A stretch of DNA of 64,000 nt. Source: Pseudomonadota bacterium. Lineage in GTDB: Bacteria > Pseudomonadota > Alphaproteobacteria > Sphingomonadales > Sphingomonadaceae. The notes under the pieces were generated by a model. It did not search any database, was not told where the DNA came from, and saw nothing but the letters and a program-made list of their open reading frames with translations. The stretch lies in NCBI GenBank assembly GCA_039818985.1, contig JBCBSU010000001.1, positions 2,010,367 through 2,074,366 on the forward strand, given 5' to 3'. The position numbers and the translations under genes are program-made. Shown here one piece after another: positions 54,719-63,326 of the stretch (its first letter is position 1; each line of letters opens with the position of its first letter).

Positions 54719-56170
54719 ATGATCGATCGTAGAGCGCTGTCGGCTCACACATCACCCGAGATGATGCGCGTCGCTGTGCGTGCCGTTGGCGCTTGGCCGA
54801 AACAATGGTTGCAACGCGGCCATTTATGGGCAGCCAGGATCCTGGCGCTGCTGGTCATGGCCGCGCTGATGATCCAGCCGGTGCAGGCACAATCGATCCT
54901 GCGCGATGCCGAAACCGAAGAATTACTGAAGGATATGTCGCGCGACCTGATCATCGCCGCTGGCCTCAGGCCCGGCAATGTCAATGTCGTGCTGATCAAT
55001 GACCCCTCGATCAACGCTTTTGTTGCCGGCACCCAGGACGTGTACATCCATACTGGCCTGATCCGCGCCGCCGATACCGCCAATGAGGTGCAGGGCGTGA
55101 TCGCGCATGAGCTTGGCCATATTGCGCTGGGCCATTCGATTACCCGCTCCGAAGCAGGCGGCAAGGCTGGCAATATCAGTATTTTGAGTCTCATTCTCGG
55201 TGCGGCTGCCATTGCTGCCGGCGCGGGTGAAGCCGGGCTCGGACTTTTCGGCCTCGGCCAGCAAGCGGCGTTGAACCAGTTCCTCGCGCATACCCGGGCA
55301 GAAGAAGCCGCAGCCGATGTCGCCGGTGCCAAATATCTGTCGCAGGCGGGGATGACCGGTCGTGGATCGATCAACTTCTTCAAGAAGCTGCAAAATCTGG
55401 AATTCCGCCTCGCCATCCCGCAAGATAACAGCTTCGGTCGTACCCACCCGCTCTCGGGCGAGCGTGTGACTACATTGCAGGATATCTATGAGAAGGATGC
55501 GGCCTGGGACAAGCCGCTGGATCAGGATATTGAGCGGCGTTTCAAACGGGTCAAGGCCAAGCTGGAAGGCTATATTCTCGAACCGCGCCTCACACTGCGC
55601 GACTATCCCGAATATGATGAGAGCATTCCCGGACGCTATGCCCGTGCCTATGCCTGGCACAAAAGCGCCTATCCCGAAAAAGCGCTGAACGAAACCAGGG
55701 AGTTGTTGGCACTTAACCCCGACGACCCCTATTTCCTTGAGCTGCACGGCCAGATATTGCTCGAAAGCGGTCGCCCCGAACAGGCGGTCGAGCCGCTGCG
55801 GCGTGCCACCTATCTGACCAACAACCACTCGCTGATCGCCGGGCTGTTCGGCCATGCACTGATCGCCACCGAGAATCCCGACCATCTCGAAGAGGCACAA
55901 CGGGTGCTCAAGGCAGCGGTAGCGCGCGATGCACGCAACCCCTTTGCCTGGTATCAGCTCGGCGTGGTCTATGCGCAGCAGGGCGATGAACCGCGCGCAT
56001 CTCTGGCCAGCGCCGAACGCTATGTGCTTCAGGGCAATGCGCCGCTGGCGATGCGCCATGCGGGCATCGCCATGGCCGGGCTGCCCGAATATACCCCCGA
56101 CTGGATCCGGGCACAGGATATCTCCCTGCTTGCACGCGATGCCCTTGAACGCCAGGGCCGACGCCGCTAA
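54719..56170 (+). CDS. M48-family metalloprotease with C-terminal TPR region (BepA-like)
   Basis: About 483 residues. A signal sequence ends near VQAQSIL. The protease domain has GVIAHELGHIALGHSITR with the zinc-binding HELGH, and a third ligand in EEAAADVAGAKYL. The C-terminal ~230 residues contain TPR-like repeats (PEKALNETRELLALNPDDPYFLELHGQILLESGRPEQAVEPLRRATY). BepA-type proteins act in the periplasm on outer-membrane protein or LPS-assembly quality control. The ATG at 54719 has AAAGG upstream. Confidence 0.92.
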   Translation: MIDRRALSAHTSPEMMRVAVRAVGAWPKQWLQRGHLWAARILALLVMAALMIQPVQAQSILRDAETEELLKDMSRDLIIAAGLRPGNVNVVLINDPSINAFVAGTQDVYIHTGLIRAADTANEVQGVIAHELGHIALGHSITRSEAGGKAGNISILSLILGAAAIAAGAGEAGLGLFGLGQQAALNQFLAHTRAEEAAADVAGAKYLSQAGMTGRGSINFFKKLQNLEFRLAIPQDNSFGRTHPLSGERVTTLQDIYEKDAAWDKPLDQDIERRFKRVKAKLEGYILEPRLTLRDYPEYDESIPGRYARAYAWHKSAYPEKALNETRELLALNPDDPYFLELHGQILLESGRPEQAVEPLRRATYLTNNHSLIAGLFGHALIATENPDHLEEAQRVLKAAVARDARNPFAWYQLGVVYAQQGDEPRASLASAERYVLQGNAPLAMRHAGIAMAGLPEYTPDWIRAQDISLLARDALERQGRRR

Positions 56171-56193
56171 GCGGCTGAACAAGCGGAGTCTTC

Positions 56194-57021
56194 ATGCCGA
56201 AAAATGCTGCATCAACCGCCTCGAGCGGCAACGACAATTCTCAAGGAAAGTGGGTAATTATGGCCAGTGGTGCTGTTTTGGCGGTTGCCGCCGCCGCAGG
56301 GGTGTTTTTCTGGCAGAGCGGATCGGGCGGTTCGTCCGATACCGATCAGACCGCACGTGCCGCCGGTATCAGCGAGCAGGAACAGGCGGCGTTCGAGGAC
56401 ATTATCCGGCAATATATTCTCGACAATCCGGAGATCATCCCCGAAGCGGTCGAACGGCTGCGCGAGAAGCAGGCCATGGCCCGTATCGAGGGCATCCGGC
56501 AGCAGATCGAAACGCCCTTCGCCCAGGCTTTTGCCGGCAATCCCGATGGTGATGTCGTACTGGTCGAATTTTCCGATTTTGCCTGTGGCTATTGCCGCCA
56601 GAGCGTCAGTGACGTGGCGCGGCTGATCGAGGAAGACCCCGGCCTCAAGGTGGTGTTTCGCGAACTGCCGATCCTCTCCGATTCCAGCGGCGATGCCGCC
56701 GGCATGGCGCTCGCAGCCGCCAAGCAGGGCCGTTATTATGATTTCCACACCGCAATGTTCGATGTCGGTCGTCCCTCCTCGACCACCATCGAAACCGCCG
56801 CGCGCAAGGCCAATCTCGACCTGAGCAGCGCGCGCAGCTTTGCCGCCAGCGCCGAGGCACAACAGGAGATCGAGAACAATATCCGCATGGCACAGCAGCT
56901 TGAATTTACCGGCACGCCTAGCTGGGTCGTCGGCAACCAGATCTTCAATGGCGCGGTCGGCTATGACCAGCTCAAGGCCGCCATTGCCGCAGTGCGGGCC
57001 AGCCGTTCGGCAGGTGGCTGA
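56194..57021 (+). CDS. DsbA-like thioredoxin-fold protein with membrane anchor
   Basis: A 275-residue protein. One hydrophobic helix (WVIMASGAVLAVAAAAGVFFWQSG, residues ~24-46) anchors it to the inner membrane. A short helical segment IIRQYILDNPEIIPEAVERLREKQ, typical of Com1/DsbA-like proteins of alphaproteobacteria, precedes the thioredoxin domain. The redox motif is FACGYCRQSV near residues 129-138, and GTPSWVVGNQIFNGAVGYDQL has the cis-Pro region. It should handle disulfide formation or isomerisation in the periplasm. It lies between two M48 proteases. Confidence 0.9.
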   Translation: MPKNAASTASSGNDNSQGKWVIMASGAVLAVAAAAGVFFWQSGSGGSSDTDQTARAAGISEQEQAAFEDIIRQYILDNPEIIPEAVERLREKQAMARIEGIRQQIETPFAQAFAGNPDGDVVLVEFSDFACGYCRQSVSDVARLIEEDPGLKVVFRELPILSDSSGDAAGMALAAAKQGRYYDFHTAMFDVGRPSSTTIETAARKANLDLSSARSFAASAEAQQEIENNIRMAQQLEFTGTPSWVVGNQIFNGAVGYDQLKAAIAAVRASRSAGG

Positions 57022-58132
57022 ACCGGGGCGCATCCCGGGCGCCGCCAGATCGGTCATCGGTTGCCCGTTGATGCTGGCCGGGTTGCTGGCACTGGCCGGC
57101 CAAGCGGTCTCTATCGCCGATGCACAGGCACAATCGCCGCAAATTGCCGGCGATACCGTCGAAATACCCCGCGACCTTGCGCCCTATATTGCCCTGCGGC
57201 GGCTTGACCAGCGGGTGACCAGCGTCAGCTACCGGCTGCTACGCGCCAATATGCCCTATTGCCACAAGCGGATGTGGCATGTCGGATGGCAGCTGCATCT
57301 GCTCGCCAGCTATGGCGACAAGGACAAGGCAAAGCGCGCCTATGGGCTGCGCGAAGGCTATGTCGGGATCGCCGCAATCGCGCCCGACAGCCCGGCGGCC
57401 GGACTCGGCCTGTCGGTCGGCGACAATATCGCCTTTACCCGCCATGCCGACCCGCTTGATCCGGAAAATGGTGACGCCGTGCGCGAAGCACCCGAAACGC
57501 TGGGTGATCTGCAGGCGCTCGAAGCGATGCTGCAACGGCGTTTCGAGCAGGCCGAACAGGATATCGTGTGGTTACCGGGCAACGCGGCAGGCAAGGCGCA
57601 ATGGGCAAGGCTCTCGCCGTTACTACCGGTTAGAACTTGCCGTTCGCGCTTCCAGATTGCACCGTCGAAAAAGCGCGACGCCTCGACCGATGGCGATCTG
57701 GTCACCATCACTTCGCGGCTGGCCGAGCTGACACGCGATGACGATGAACTGGCGGCGGTGCTGGCGCATGAAATCGCGCACAATCTGTTGAGGCATCCCG
57801 ACAAGCTCGACGCCGCCGGCATTGATGGCGGTGTGTTCGGACCGCTCGGCAAGGATGCCGAGGCGATCAAGATGACCGAGATCGAGGCCGACCGGCTGTC
57901 GGTCTGGCTGATGGCCAATGCCGGTTTCGACCCTGAAGGCGCAATCCGTTTCTGGACCCATTATGGCAAGCGATTTGGCAAGGGCATTTTCTCGGCGCCG
58001 ACACATTATCGCTGGCGCAAGCGGGTCGCGCTGTTCGAAGAGGAAATCGCCGCCATGGCCCGGACCCGGCGCGATGCCAACGGCCTGCTGCCACCACCGC
58101 TGCTGATCAGCGGCGGCGCAGAGATCGATTAA
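57014..58132 (+). CDS. M48-family metallopeptidase with PDZ-like domain
   Basis: About 372 residues. A signal-like hydrophobic stretch (LMLAGLLALAGQAVSIADAQAQ) is followed by a region with two Cys, then a PDZ-like block (REGYVGIAAIAPDSPAAGLGLSVGDNIAF). The protease has LAAVLAHEIAHNLLRHPDK with HEIAH, and the third ligand in MTEIEADRLSVWLM. It is predicted to be periplasmic. The start is taken at GTG 57014, which overlaps the DsbA-like stop; a further upstream start is unlikely because that frame antisenses nothing but overlaps the DsbA-like gene. The ribosome site is weak. Confidence 0.85.
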   Translation: MAEPGRIPGAARSVIGCPLMLAGLLALAGQAVSIADAQAQSPQIAGDTVEIPRDLAPYIALRRLDQRVTSVSYRLLRANMPYCHKRMWHVGWQLHLLASYGDKDKAKRAYGLREGYVGIAAIAPDSPAAGLGLSVGDNIAFTRHADPLDPENGDAVREAPETLGDLQALEAMLQRRFEQAEQDIVWLPGNAAGKAQWARLSPLLPVRTCRSRFQIAPSKKRDASTDGDLVTITSRLAELTRDDDELAAVLAHEIAHNLLRHPDKLDAAGIDGGVFGPLGKDAEAIKMTEIEADRLSVWLMANAGFDPEGAIRFWTHYGKRFGKGIFSAPTHYRWRKRVALFEEEIAAMARTRRDANGLLPPPLLISGGAEID

Positions 58133-58150
58133 AAACAGATATCTCCGCTT

Positions 58151-58219
58151 CGTCATTCCGGAAGCCGGTTTTCTCCAAATCTCCGATTTGGTTAGAAAAG
58201 CGAGCTAGCCGGAATGACG
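58151..58219. repeat. Nested inverted repeat between convergent genes
   Basis: The outer arms are CGTCATTCCGG (58151-58161) and CCGGAATGACG (58209-58219). Inside is a second pair, CCAAATC-TCC-GATTTGG, flanked by TTTTCT and AGAAAA. The structure looks like a mobile-type intergenic palindrome and could also terminate transcription from both sides. Confidence 0.6.
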
Positions 58220-58231
58220 GTTATTGGGTCT

Positions 58232-58867
58232 CTAGTCAGCATAAACCGAGTTGATCGGCTTCTCCATGACCCGTCGCACCATCGGCTCGAAAAAGCTCAG
58301 CGGCGCGCTGTCATAGCTGGCATCGAATGCGGCCTGGTCATATTTCTCGCAGAAATCGGCGCAGGCCTGAAAATGCTCATGGCCACGATAAGTCTCGCGC
58401 ATATCGCGATCCTGTCCGAGATAATGGAAGAAATAATAGCCCTGGAAGATGCCGTGCTTCTCGGTGATCCAGTGCAGTTCCGGGCTGACAAAGGGCTTGA
58501 TGATCGCAGCGGCGACATCGGGATGGTTATAGCTGCCCAGCGTGTCACCAATGTCATGCAGCAGCGCCATCACCACATAATCCTCCGGCCGCCCGTCGCG
58601 ATGCGCGCGGGTCGCGGTCTGCAGGCTGTGTTCCAGCCGGTCAACCGGGAAACCGCCATAGTCTCCATCAAGCAGCCGCAAATGATCGAGCACCCTGTCG
58701 GCGACCTTGGCGGCAAAGGGGCGGAAATGCCCGGCGATGATGGCCCAGTCTTCCTGGGTACCCTGTTTCATTTCGGGGAATTTTGCGTGTTCCGCATCGC
58801 CATGGCCGTCATGATCGTCGGTTGCGCCCGGCACCGCATCGCCGGTCAAGGCTGCATCATCCATCAT
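58232..58867 (-). CDS. HD-domain protein resembling diiron HD oxygenases/phosphohydrolases
   Basis: About 211 residues. The HD signature is EHSLQTATRAHRDG then VVMALLHDIGDTLGSYNHPDVAAAII, followed by SPELHWITEKHGIFQGYYFFHYLGQD. The second His-containing block WITEKH resembles the pattern of PhnZ and myo-inositol oxygenase relatives, which bind a diiron centre, though simple phosphohydrolases are also possible. A His/Asp-rich stretch (DDHDGHGDAEH) lies in the N-terminal part. The start at 58867 follows AGGAGAG. Substrate unknown. Confidence 0.75.
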   Translation of the reverse strand: MMDDAALTGDAVPGATDDHDGHGDAEHAKFPEMKQGTQEDWAIIAGHFRPFAAKVADRVLDHLRLLDGDYGGFPVDRLEHSLQTATRAHRDGRPEDYVVMALLHDIGDTLGSYNHPDVAAAIIKPFVSPELHWITEKHGIFQGYYFFHYLGQDRDMRETYRGHEHFQACADFCEKYDQAAFDASYDSAPLSFFEPMVRRVMEKPINSVYAD

Positions 58868-59020
58868 TCTCTCCTGCATTTTCATTCTGCTCTGGCAACA
58901 GGCTATCATGACTTTGTCTGCTGTCAAAACCCCAGCCATCCAACGGGATCGTCGCAATGATCGGGGCGCAGGACGCAACACCACTTCCCTCGCAAACCAA
59001 AACCCCCTATTTGCTCAGCC

Positions 59021-60241
59021 ATGGCCATTGTTCCGATCAAGCCTACCCCGTTCTTTGCGAACAAGAACCGCGCCTTCTGGAATCTCCAGTTCGCCGGCTG
59101 GATCGGTGCGATGCTGTTGCGCGCCGTGGGCGGTATCGCCAATGGCCAGCCGATCAGCTTCCTTGCCATTGTCGTCGTCAACACCATCGCCGGCTATTCG
59201 ATCTCGCTGATCCTGGCGGTGGTCTATCGCTCGCTGATGAATCGCAAGCCGATCATTACCTGGGGCCTGTCGATCCTGTCGCTATTCGTCGCGGTGATCC
59301 TCTACACCTTTATCGATGCCTGGGTGATTTCGCTCTATCGCCAGGACAGCGATACCGCCTTTACCGCGCTGCTGCTCGGCACGTTCTTCTTCGATCTGAT
59401 GCTGCTCGGTGCCTGGTCGGCGCTCTATTACGCCATCAACTTCTTCCTTCAGGTAGAGGAGAGCGCCGACCAGCTGCAGCGCATGGAAAGTCAGGCGACC
59501 AGCGCCCAGCTGGCGATGCTGCGCTACCAGCTCAACCCGCATTTCCTGTTCAACACGCTGAACAGCATCTCGACTCTGGTGCTGCTCAAGGAGACCGAGC
59601 CGGCCAATGCCATGCTGTCGCGGCTATCCTCGTTTCTGCGCTATACACTGGTCAACGAGCCTACCGGCCGGGTCACCGTGGCGCAGGAGGTGGAAACGCT
59701 GAAGCTTTATCTCGACATCGAGAAAATGCGCTTCGAGGAGCGGTTGCGTCCGAAATTCGACATTCAGGAAGAGACGCGCGAGGCGCTGATGCCCTCGCTC
59801 CTGCTCCAGCCGCTGGTAGAAAACTCGATCAAATATGCTGTCACCCCCCTGGAAGAAGGCGCCGATATCACGGTCAAAACCCGGATAAACGGCGAGAAGC
59901 TGCGTATTACCGTTTCCGATACCGGTCCGGGTGTGCATAATGACAACACTCCGGGGAACGAGCTGGGTACCGCAGTAAGCTCCACCGGCGTCGGTTTGAC
60001 GAATATCCGCGACCGGCTGGCGCAGGCCTATGGCGATGACCATATGTTCCAGATACGCTCCTCACCCGGTCAGAACGGTTTTTCCGTGATTATCGAGCTG
60101 CCGGCAGAAACACGCGAACAGGCAAGACGCGAGCAAGAGCGACGCGAGCAAGAGAGAATAGGCAATGACGATACGAACGATATTGGTCGACGACGAGAAA
60201 CTGGCGATCCAGGGCATGCAAGTCCGGCTGGCCGAGTTTGA
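59021..60241 (+). CDS. LytS/YehU-family sensor histidine kinase
   Basis: A 406-residue membrane kinase. Four hydrophobic helices occupy about residues 20-145. The His_kinase (PF06580-type) motif is QLAMLRYQLNPHFLFNTLNSISTLV, with the phospho-acceptor His in NPHFLFNT. The ATPase domain has PSLLLQPLVENSIKYAV, VSDTGPGVH and GVGLTNIRDRLAQAYG. It is expected to phosphorylate the LytTR response regulator encoded next. The last 26 codons overlap the regulator gene in another frame. The Arg/Glu-rich tail after residue 365 has no known domain. Confidence 0.92.
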   Translation: MAIVPIKPTPFFANKNRAFWNLQFAGWIGAMLLRAVGGIANGQPISFLAIVVVNTIAGYSISLILAVVYRSLMNRKPIITWGLSILSLFVAVILYTFIDAWVISLYRQDSDTAFTALLLGTFFFDLMLLGAWSALYYAINFFLQVEESADQLQRMESQATSAQLAMLRYQLNPHFLFNTLNSISTLVLLKETEPANAMLSRLSSFLRYTLVNEPTGRVTVAQEVETLKLYLDIEKMRFEERLRPKFDIQEETREALMPSLLLQPLVENSIKYAVTPLEEGADITVKTRINGEKLRITVSDTGPGVHNDNTPGNELGTAVSSTGVGLTNIRDRLAQAYGDDHMFQIRSSPGQNGFSVIIELPAETREQARREQERREQERIGNDDTNDIGRRRETGDPGHASPAGRV

Positions 60242-60965
60242 AGATATAGAGATTGTCGATACCTGCACCAATGGCCGCGAGGCGATCCGCAAGATCAAGA
60301 CACTCAAGCCCGATCTCGTTTTTCTCGATATCCAGATGCCGGGCTTTGACGGCTTTTCCGTGGTCAAGGGCATTATGGACATTGAGCCGCCGCTGATCGT
60401 GTTCGTCACCGCCTATTCCGACCATGCACTGCGCGCCTTCGAGACTCAGGCGGTCGACTATCTGATGAAGCCGGTGGACAAGGACCGGCTGGCCGATACG
60501 CTGGATCGCATTCGCGAACGGCTCGCCGACAAGCGGGTGCGCGACGAAGCCGAGAAGCTGCGTGGCCTGCTCAACGAAGTGGCACCCGAGGCAGCTGAGG
60601 AACTCGAGCAATCAGAGGATGCACTGCCACCCAGCCGCTATGAGAAGCTGATCAACGTCAAGGATCGCGGTCAGATTTTCCGCGTCGATGTCGATACTAT
60701 CGAGCGCATCGATGCCGCAGGCGACTATATGTGCATCTACACTGCCGACAATTCGCTGATCCTGCGCGAGACGATGAAGGATCTGGAAAAAAGACTGGAC
60801 CCGAAAAACTTCCAGCGGGTGCACCGCTCGACCATCGTCAATCTCGACCAGGTGCGCCAGGTCAAACCGCACACCAATGGCGAATGCTTCCTGATTCTTG
60901 AATCGGGCACCCAGGTAAAGGTATCGCGCTCCTATCGCGATGTGGTGACACGCTTCGTGCATTGA
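60165..60965 (+). CDS. LytTR-family response regulator
   Basis: A 266-residue protein with a receiver domain (TIRTILVDDEKLAIQGM at the start, phospho-acceptor Asp in DLVFLDIQMPGFDGF, KPVDKDRL near residue 104) and a C-terminal LytTR DNA-binding domain (YEKLINVKDRGQIFRVDVDTIERIDAAGDYMCIYTAD and HRSTIVNLDQV). It should bind DNA direct repeats after activation by the adjacent kinase. The start lies 77 bases inside the kinase gene, an unusually long overlap. Targets are unknown. Confidence 0.94.
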   Translation: MTIRTILVDDEKLAIQGMQVRLAEFEDIEIVDTCTNGREAIRKIKTLKPDLVFLDIQMPGFDGFSVVKGIMDIEPPLIVFVTAYSDHALRAFETQAVDYLMKPVDKDRLADTLDRIRERLADKRVRDEAEKLRGLLNEVAPEAAEELEQSEDALPPSRYEKLINVKDRGQIFRVDVDTIERIDAAGDYMCIYTADNSLILRETMKDLEKRLDPKNFQRVHRSTIVNLDQVRQVKPHTNGECFLILESGTQVKVSRSYRDVVTRFVH

Positions 60966-61039
60966 TTGGCCGCGAATTGATCGCGTTTTGACGACAGGAG
61001 GTAACCGGCGAGACCGAGGGCATCTTCAACTTTCTGCGA

Positions 61040-61501
61040 TTGCGCGAGAAAATCACCACATCGGGTCAGCCAAGTGCCGCGCAACTGACGGCGCTAAAAG
61101 CCGCCGACGTTACCACCATCATCAATCTGGCGCCGCATGACCATCCGCGATCGCTGAAGGACGAAGCCGCTATCTGCGCCGGTCTCGGCTTGAATTATAT
61201 CCATATCCCGGTTGCCTTCGATACCCCTCGGCAAAGCGATTATGACCGGTTTCGCCGAGCCATGGACAGCCATGCGCACGACCATGTGCATGTGCACTGT
61301 ATCGTCAATGCGCGGGTCAGCGCCTTTTTCTACAGATATGATCAGGAAACAGGGCTGCTTTCGGAAGCCGATGCACGAACCCGGATGCAGGCCATCTGGA
61401 ATCCCGGCGGCGTCTGGGCAGAATTTATCGGCGATATGACCCGCACCGGCGAGGACCATCTTTATGCCGGACGCGATTATCCGCGTTTTGGCGATGAATG
61501 A
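61040..61501 (+). CDS. Dual-specificity-phosphatase-like (DUF442-type) protein; start uncertain
   Basis: About 150 residues with a phosphatase-fold pattern: ITTSGQPSAAQLTALKAADVTTIINLAP, IHIPVAFDTPRQSDY and VHVHCIVNARVSAFFY. The Cys-to-Arg spacing in HCIVNAR is four residues, one fewer than the standard HCX5R, so activity is uncertain; the group may be non-catalytic. TTG 61040 is the first usual start. However, an excellent AGGAGG (60996-61001) lies upstream with no ATG/GTG/TTG at the right distance, and the preceding codons (ETEGIFNFLRLRE) look like protein, so the real start is probably further upstream. Confidence 0.7.
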   Translation: MREKITTSGQPSAAQLTALKAADVTTIINLAPHDHPRSLKDEAAICAGLGLNYIHIPVAFDTPRQSDYDRFRRAMDSHAHDHVHVHCIVNARVSAFFYRYDQETGLLSEADARTRMQAIWNPGGVWAEFIGDMTRTGEDHLYAGRDYPRFGDE

Positions 61502-61580
61502 GACTGAAATCGCTTTCATGACAAGTTTCGGGACGAGCATTTTCTGATGCACGGCTATCTGTCGGACAAGGGAGACAGAC

Positions 61581-62354
61581 ATGACAGAGCAGAATGACAA
61601 GGCCCAGGCGTTTCGAAGCCTGCACATACCCGGTAATCCGGTCACATTATGGAACATATGGGATGCCGGCTCGGCACTGGCGGTCGAGCGGGCCGGGGCA
61701 CAGGCCATTGGCACCGGCAGCTTTTCGGTCGCCAGCGCTCAGGGCTATGCGGATGGACAGGTACTTCCGCTCGATGCCGTGCTGACCACCAGCCGGCAGA
61801 TTTGCGATACAGTGTCGCTTCCGGTGACGGTGGATTTCGAGGCAGGCTATGCCGATGGCGGCAGCACGCTGTCGGAGAATGTCCGCCGGCTGATTGCTAC
61901 CGGTGTTGTCGGCATCAATTTTGAAGACCAGCAGATCAATCAGGCCGCGCTCTATTCTGTTGCCGAACAGGCCGGGCGTATCGCAACCGTCCGCAAGGCC
62001 GCCGACGCCGAAGGTGTCGCCCTGTTCATCAATGCGCGTACCGATATCTGGCTCGATGCCGGGCGCGCATCGCTCGACAGCGATTCCATGTCCGATGAGG
62101 CTTTGACCCGGGTGAAAGCCTATGCCGAGGCTGGCGCCGATGGTTTCTTCGTTCCCGGACTGGCGGACGAAACAATGCTGGAAACCATTTGCCGAGAATC
62201 GACTCTCCCGGTCAATGTGATGAGGCTGCCCAACATGGTCGACAGAAATCGCCTTGCCGAAACTGGCGTCGCGCGTATCAGCCATGGCCCCGGTCCGTGG
62301 CAACACATGATGCAAATAGTCGAAAGCGAAGCCCGCGCCGCATTATGCACCTAA
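61581..62354 (+). CDS. Isocitrate lyase/PEP mutase-family protein
   Basis: A 257-residue TIM-barrel protein. It shows WNIWDAGSALAVERAGAQAIGTGSFSVA, LPVTVDFEAGYADGGSTLSENVRRLIATGVVGINFEDQ (metal-binding Asp/Glu) and ALFINARTDIWLDAG. This is the carboxyvinyl-carboxyphosphonate phosphorylmutase / PEP mutase-like group, most of which are C-C lyases of unknown substrate. The KKCGH-type lyase Cys motif was not seen. ATG has a GGGAGAC ribosome site upstream. It is followed by the convergent tadA. Confidence 0.88.
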   Translation: MTEQNDKAQAFRSLHIPGNPVTLWNIWDAGSALAVERAGAQAIGTGSFSVASAQGYADGQVLPLDAVLTTSRQICDTVSLPVTVDFEAGYADGGSTLSENVRRLIATGVVGINFEDQQINQAALYSVAEQAGRIATVRKAADAEGVALFINARTDIWLDAGRASLDSDSMSDEALTRVKAYAEAGADGFFVPGLADETMLETICRESTLPVNVMRLPNMVDRNRLAETGVARISHGPGPWQHMMQIVESEARAALCT

Positions 62355-62364
62355 GGCTGCGACA

Positions 62365-62820
62365 TTAGCGCTTGTCTGCGAAAAACGTCTTGAGCAAAGC
62401 CGCAGCTTCCTCTTCGGAAATTCCGGAATAAAGCTCGGGCCTGTGATGCAGCGTCGTCTGGCTGAACAATCTGGGGCCATGCTCCACTGCCCCGCCTTTA
62501 GGGTCGCTGGCACCATAATAAAGCCGGCGGATACGGGCATGGGCAATGGCCCCGGTGCACATGGCGCAGGGCTCCAGCGTTACCCACAGGTCGCAATCGA
62601 TAAGTTGGGATGTACCGAGGCTGGCTGCGGCACGACGCATGGCGACCATCTCGGCATGCGCCGTGGGGTCATTGTCCATGCGCATACGGTTATGGCCGGT
62701 CGCAATGACAACGCCATCGCGCACCACAACCGCCCCGACCGGCACTTCGCCGATCTGCATCGCCGCGCGTGCCTGTTCCAGCGCCTGATCCATGAACATT
62801 CCGGGTTTGCTGCGTGGCAT
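62365..62820 (-). CDS. tadA: tRNA adenosine(34) deaminase
   Basis: A 151-residue cytidine-deaminase-fold protein. The zinc ligands and catalytic Glu are in TAHAEMVAMRRAAASLG (HAE) and LEPCAMCTGAIAHARI (PCxxC). GEVPVGAVVVRDGVVIATGHNR is also typical. It deaminates A34 to inosine in tRNA-Arg(ACG). A nucleoside deaminase of the guanine type would be another option, but the PCAMC context and length favour TadA. Confidence 0.92.
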   Translation of the reverse strand: MPRSKPGMFMDQALEQARAAMQIGEVPVGAVVVRDGVVIATGHNRMRMDNDPTAHAEMVAMRRAAASLGTSQLIDCDLWVTLEPCAMCTGAIAHARIRRLYYGASDPKGGAVEHGPRLFSQTTLHHRPELYSGISEEEAAALLKTFFADKR

Positions 62821-62936
62821 GCTGGGCGCTAGACCGCATGAATCATGCCTTGTAAAGCGCTTTGTCGTTGACGGTTGAGGCCAACATGGCTATGTCGCGC
62901 GCTTTCCAGAGATTCTTGATATACAGGATAGAGACG

Positions 62937-63221
62937 ATGTCGCGTATCTGCGAACTGACCGGCAAGGGCCGGATGGTGGGCAACAATGTGTCCCACGCCA
63001 ACAACAAGACCAAGCGCGTATTCCTGCCCAATTTGCAGAATGTCACGCTGATGTCGGACAAGCTGGAGCGCAGCTTCAAGTTCCGCGTATCGGCTGCTGG
63101 CCTGCGTTCAGTCGAGCATGTCGGTGGCCTCGATAACTGGCTGCTGAAGACTTCCGACGAGAAGCTTTCCGCACGTGCCGTCAAGGTCAAGAAAGAGCTG
63201 AAAAAAGCCGCTGCCGCCTGA
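62937..63221 (+). CDS. rpmB: 50S ribosomal protein L28
   Basis: A 94-residue ribosomal protein: [36 protein letters not shown] and [25 protein letters not shown] are canonical for alphaproteobacterial L28. The basic C-terminus ([13 protein letters not shown]) is normal. The start ATG at 62937 excludes 25 extra residues in the longer frame. It is followed by a strong rho-independent terminator. Confidence 0.97.
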   Translation: MSRICELTGKGRMVGNNVSHANNKTKRVFLPNLQNVTLMSDKLERSFKFRVSAAGLRSVEHVGGLDNWLLKTSDEKLSARAVKVKKELKKAAAA

Positions 63222-63268
63222 ACCAGGGCACAGCCTGCTCGCTTGAGAGCAGACACTCAAACGTGATC

Positions 63269-63303
63269 GCCGCATGGAAACTTCTGTTTTCGTGCGGCTT
63301 TTT
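63269..63303 (+). terminator. Rho-independent terminator after rpmB
   Basis: A 13-bp stem (GCCGCATGGAAAC with GTTTTCGTGCGGC, two G:T pairs), a TTCT loop and a run of five T. It lies 47 bp after the rpmB stop and is the best intrinsic terminator I could see in the window. Confidence 0.9.
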
Positions 63304-63326
63304 CGTATCCACTGGCAGCGCTCGCT

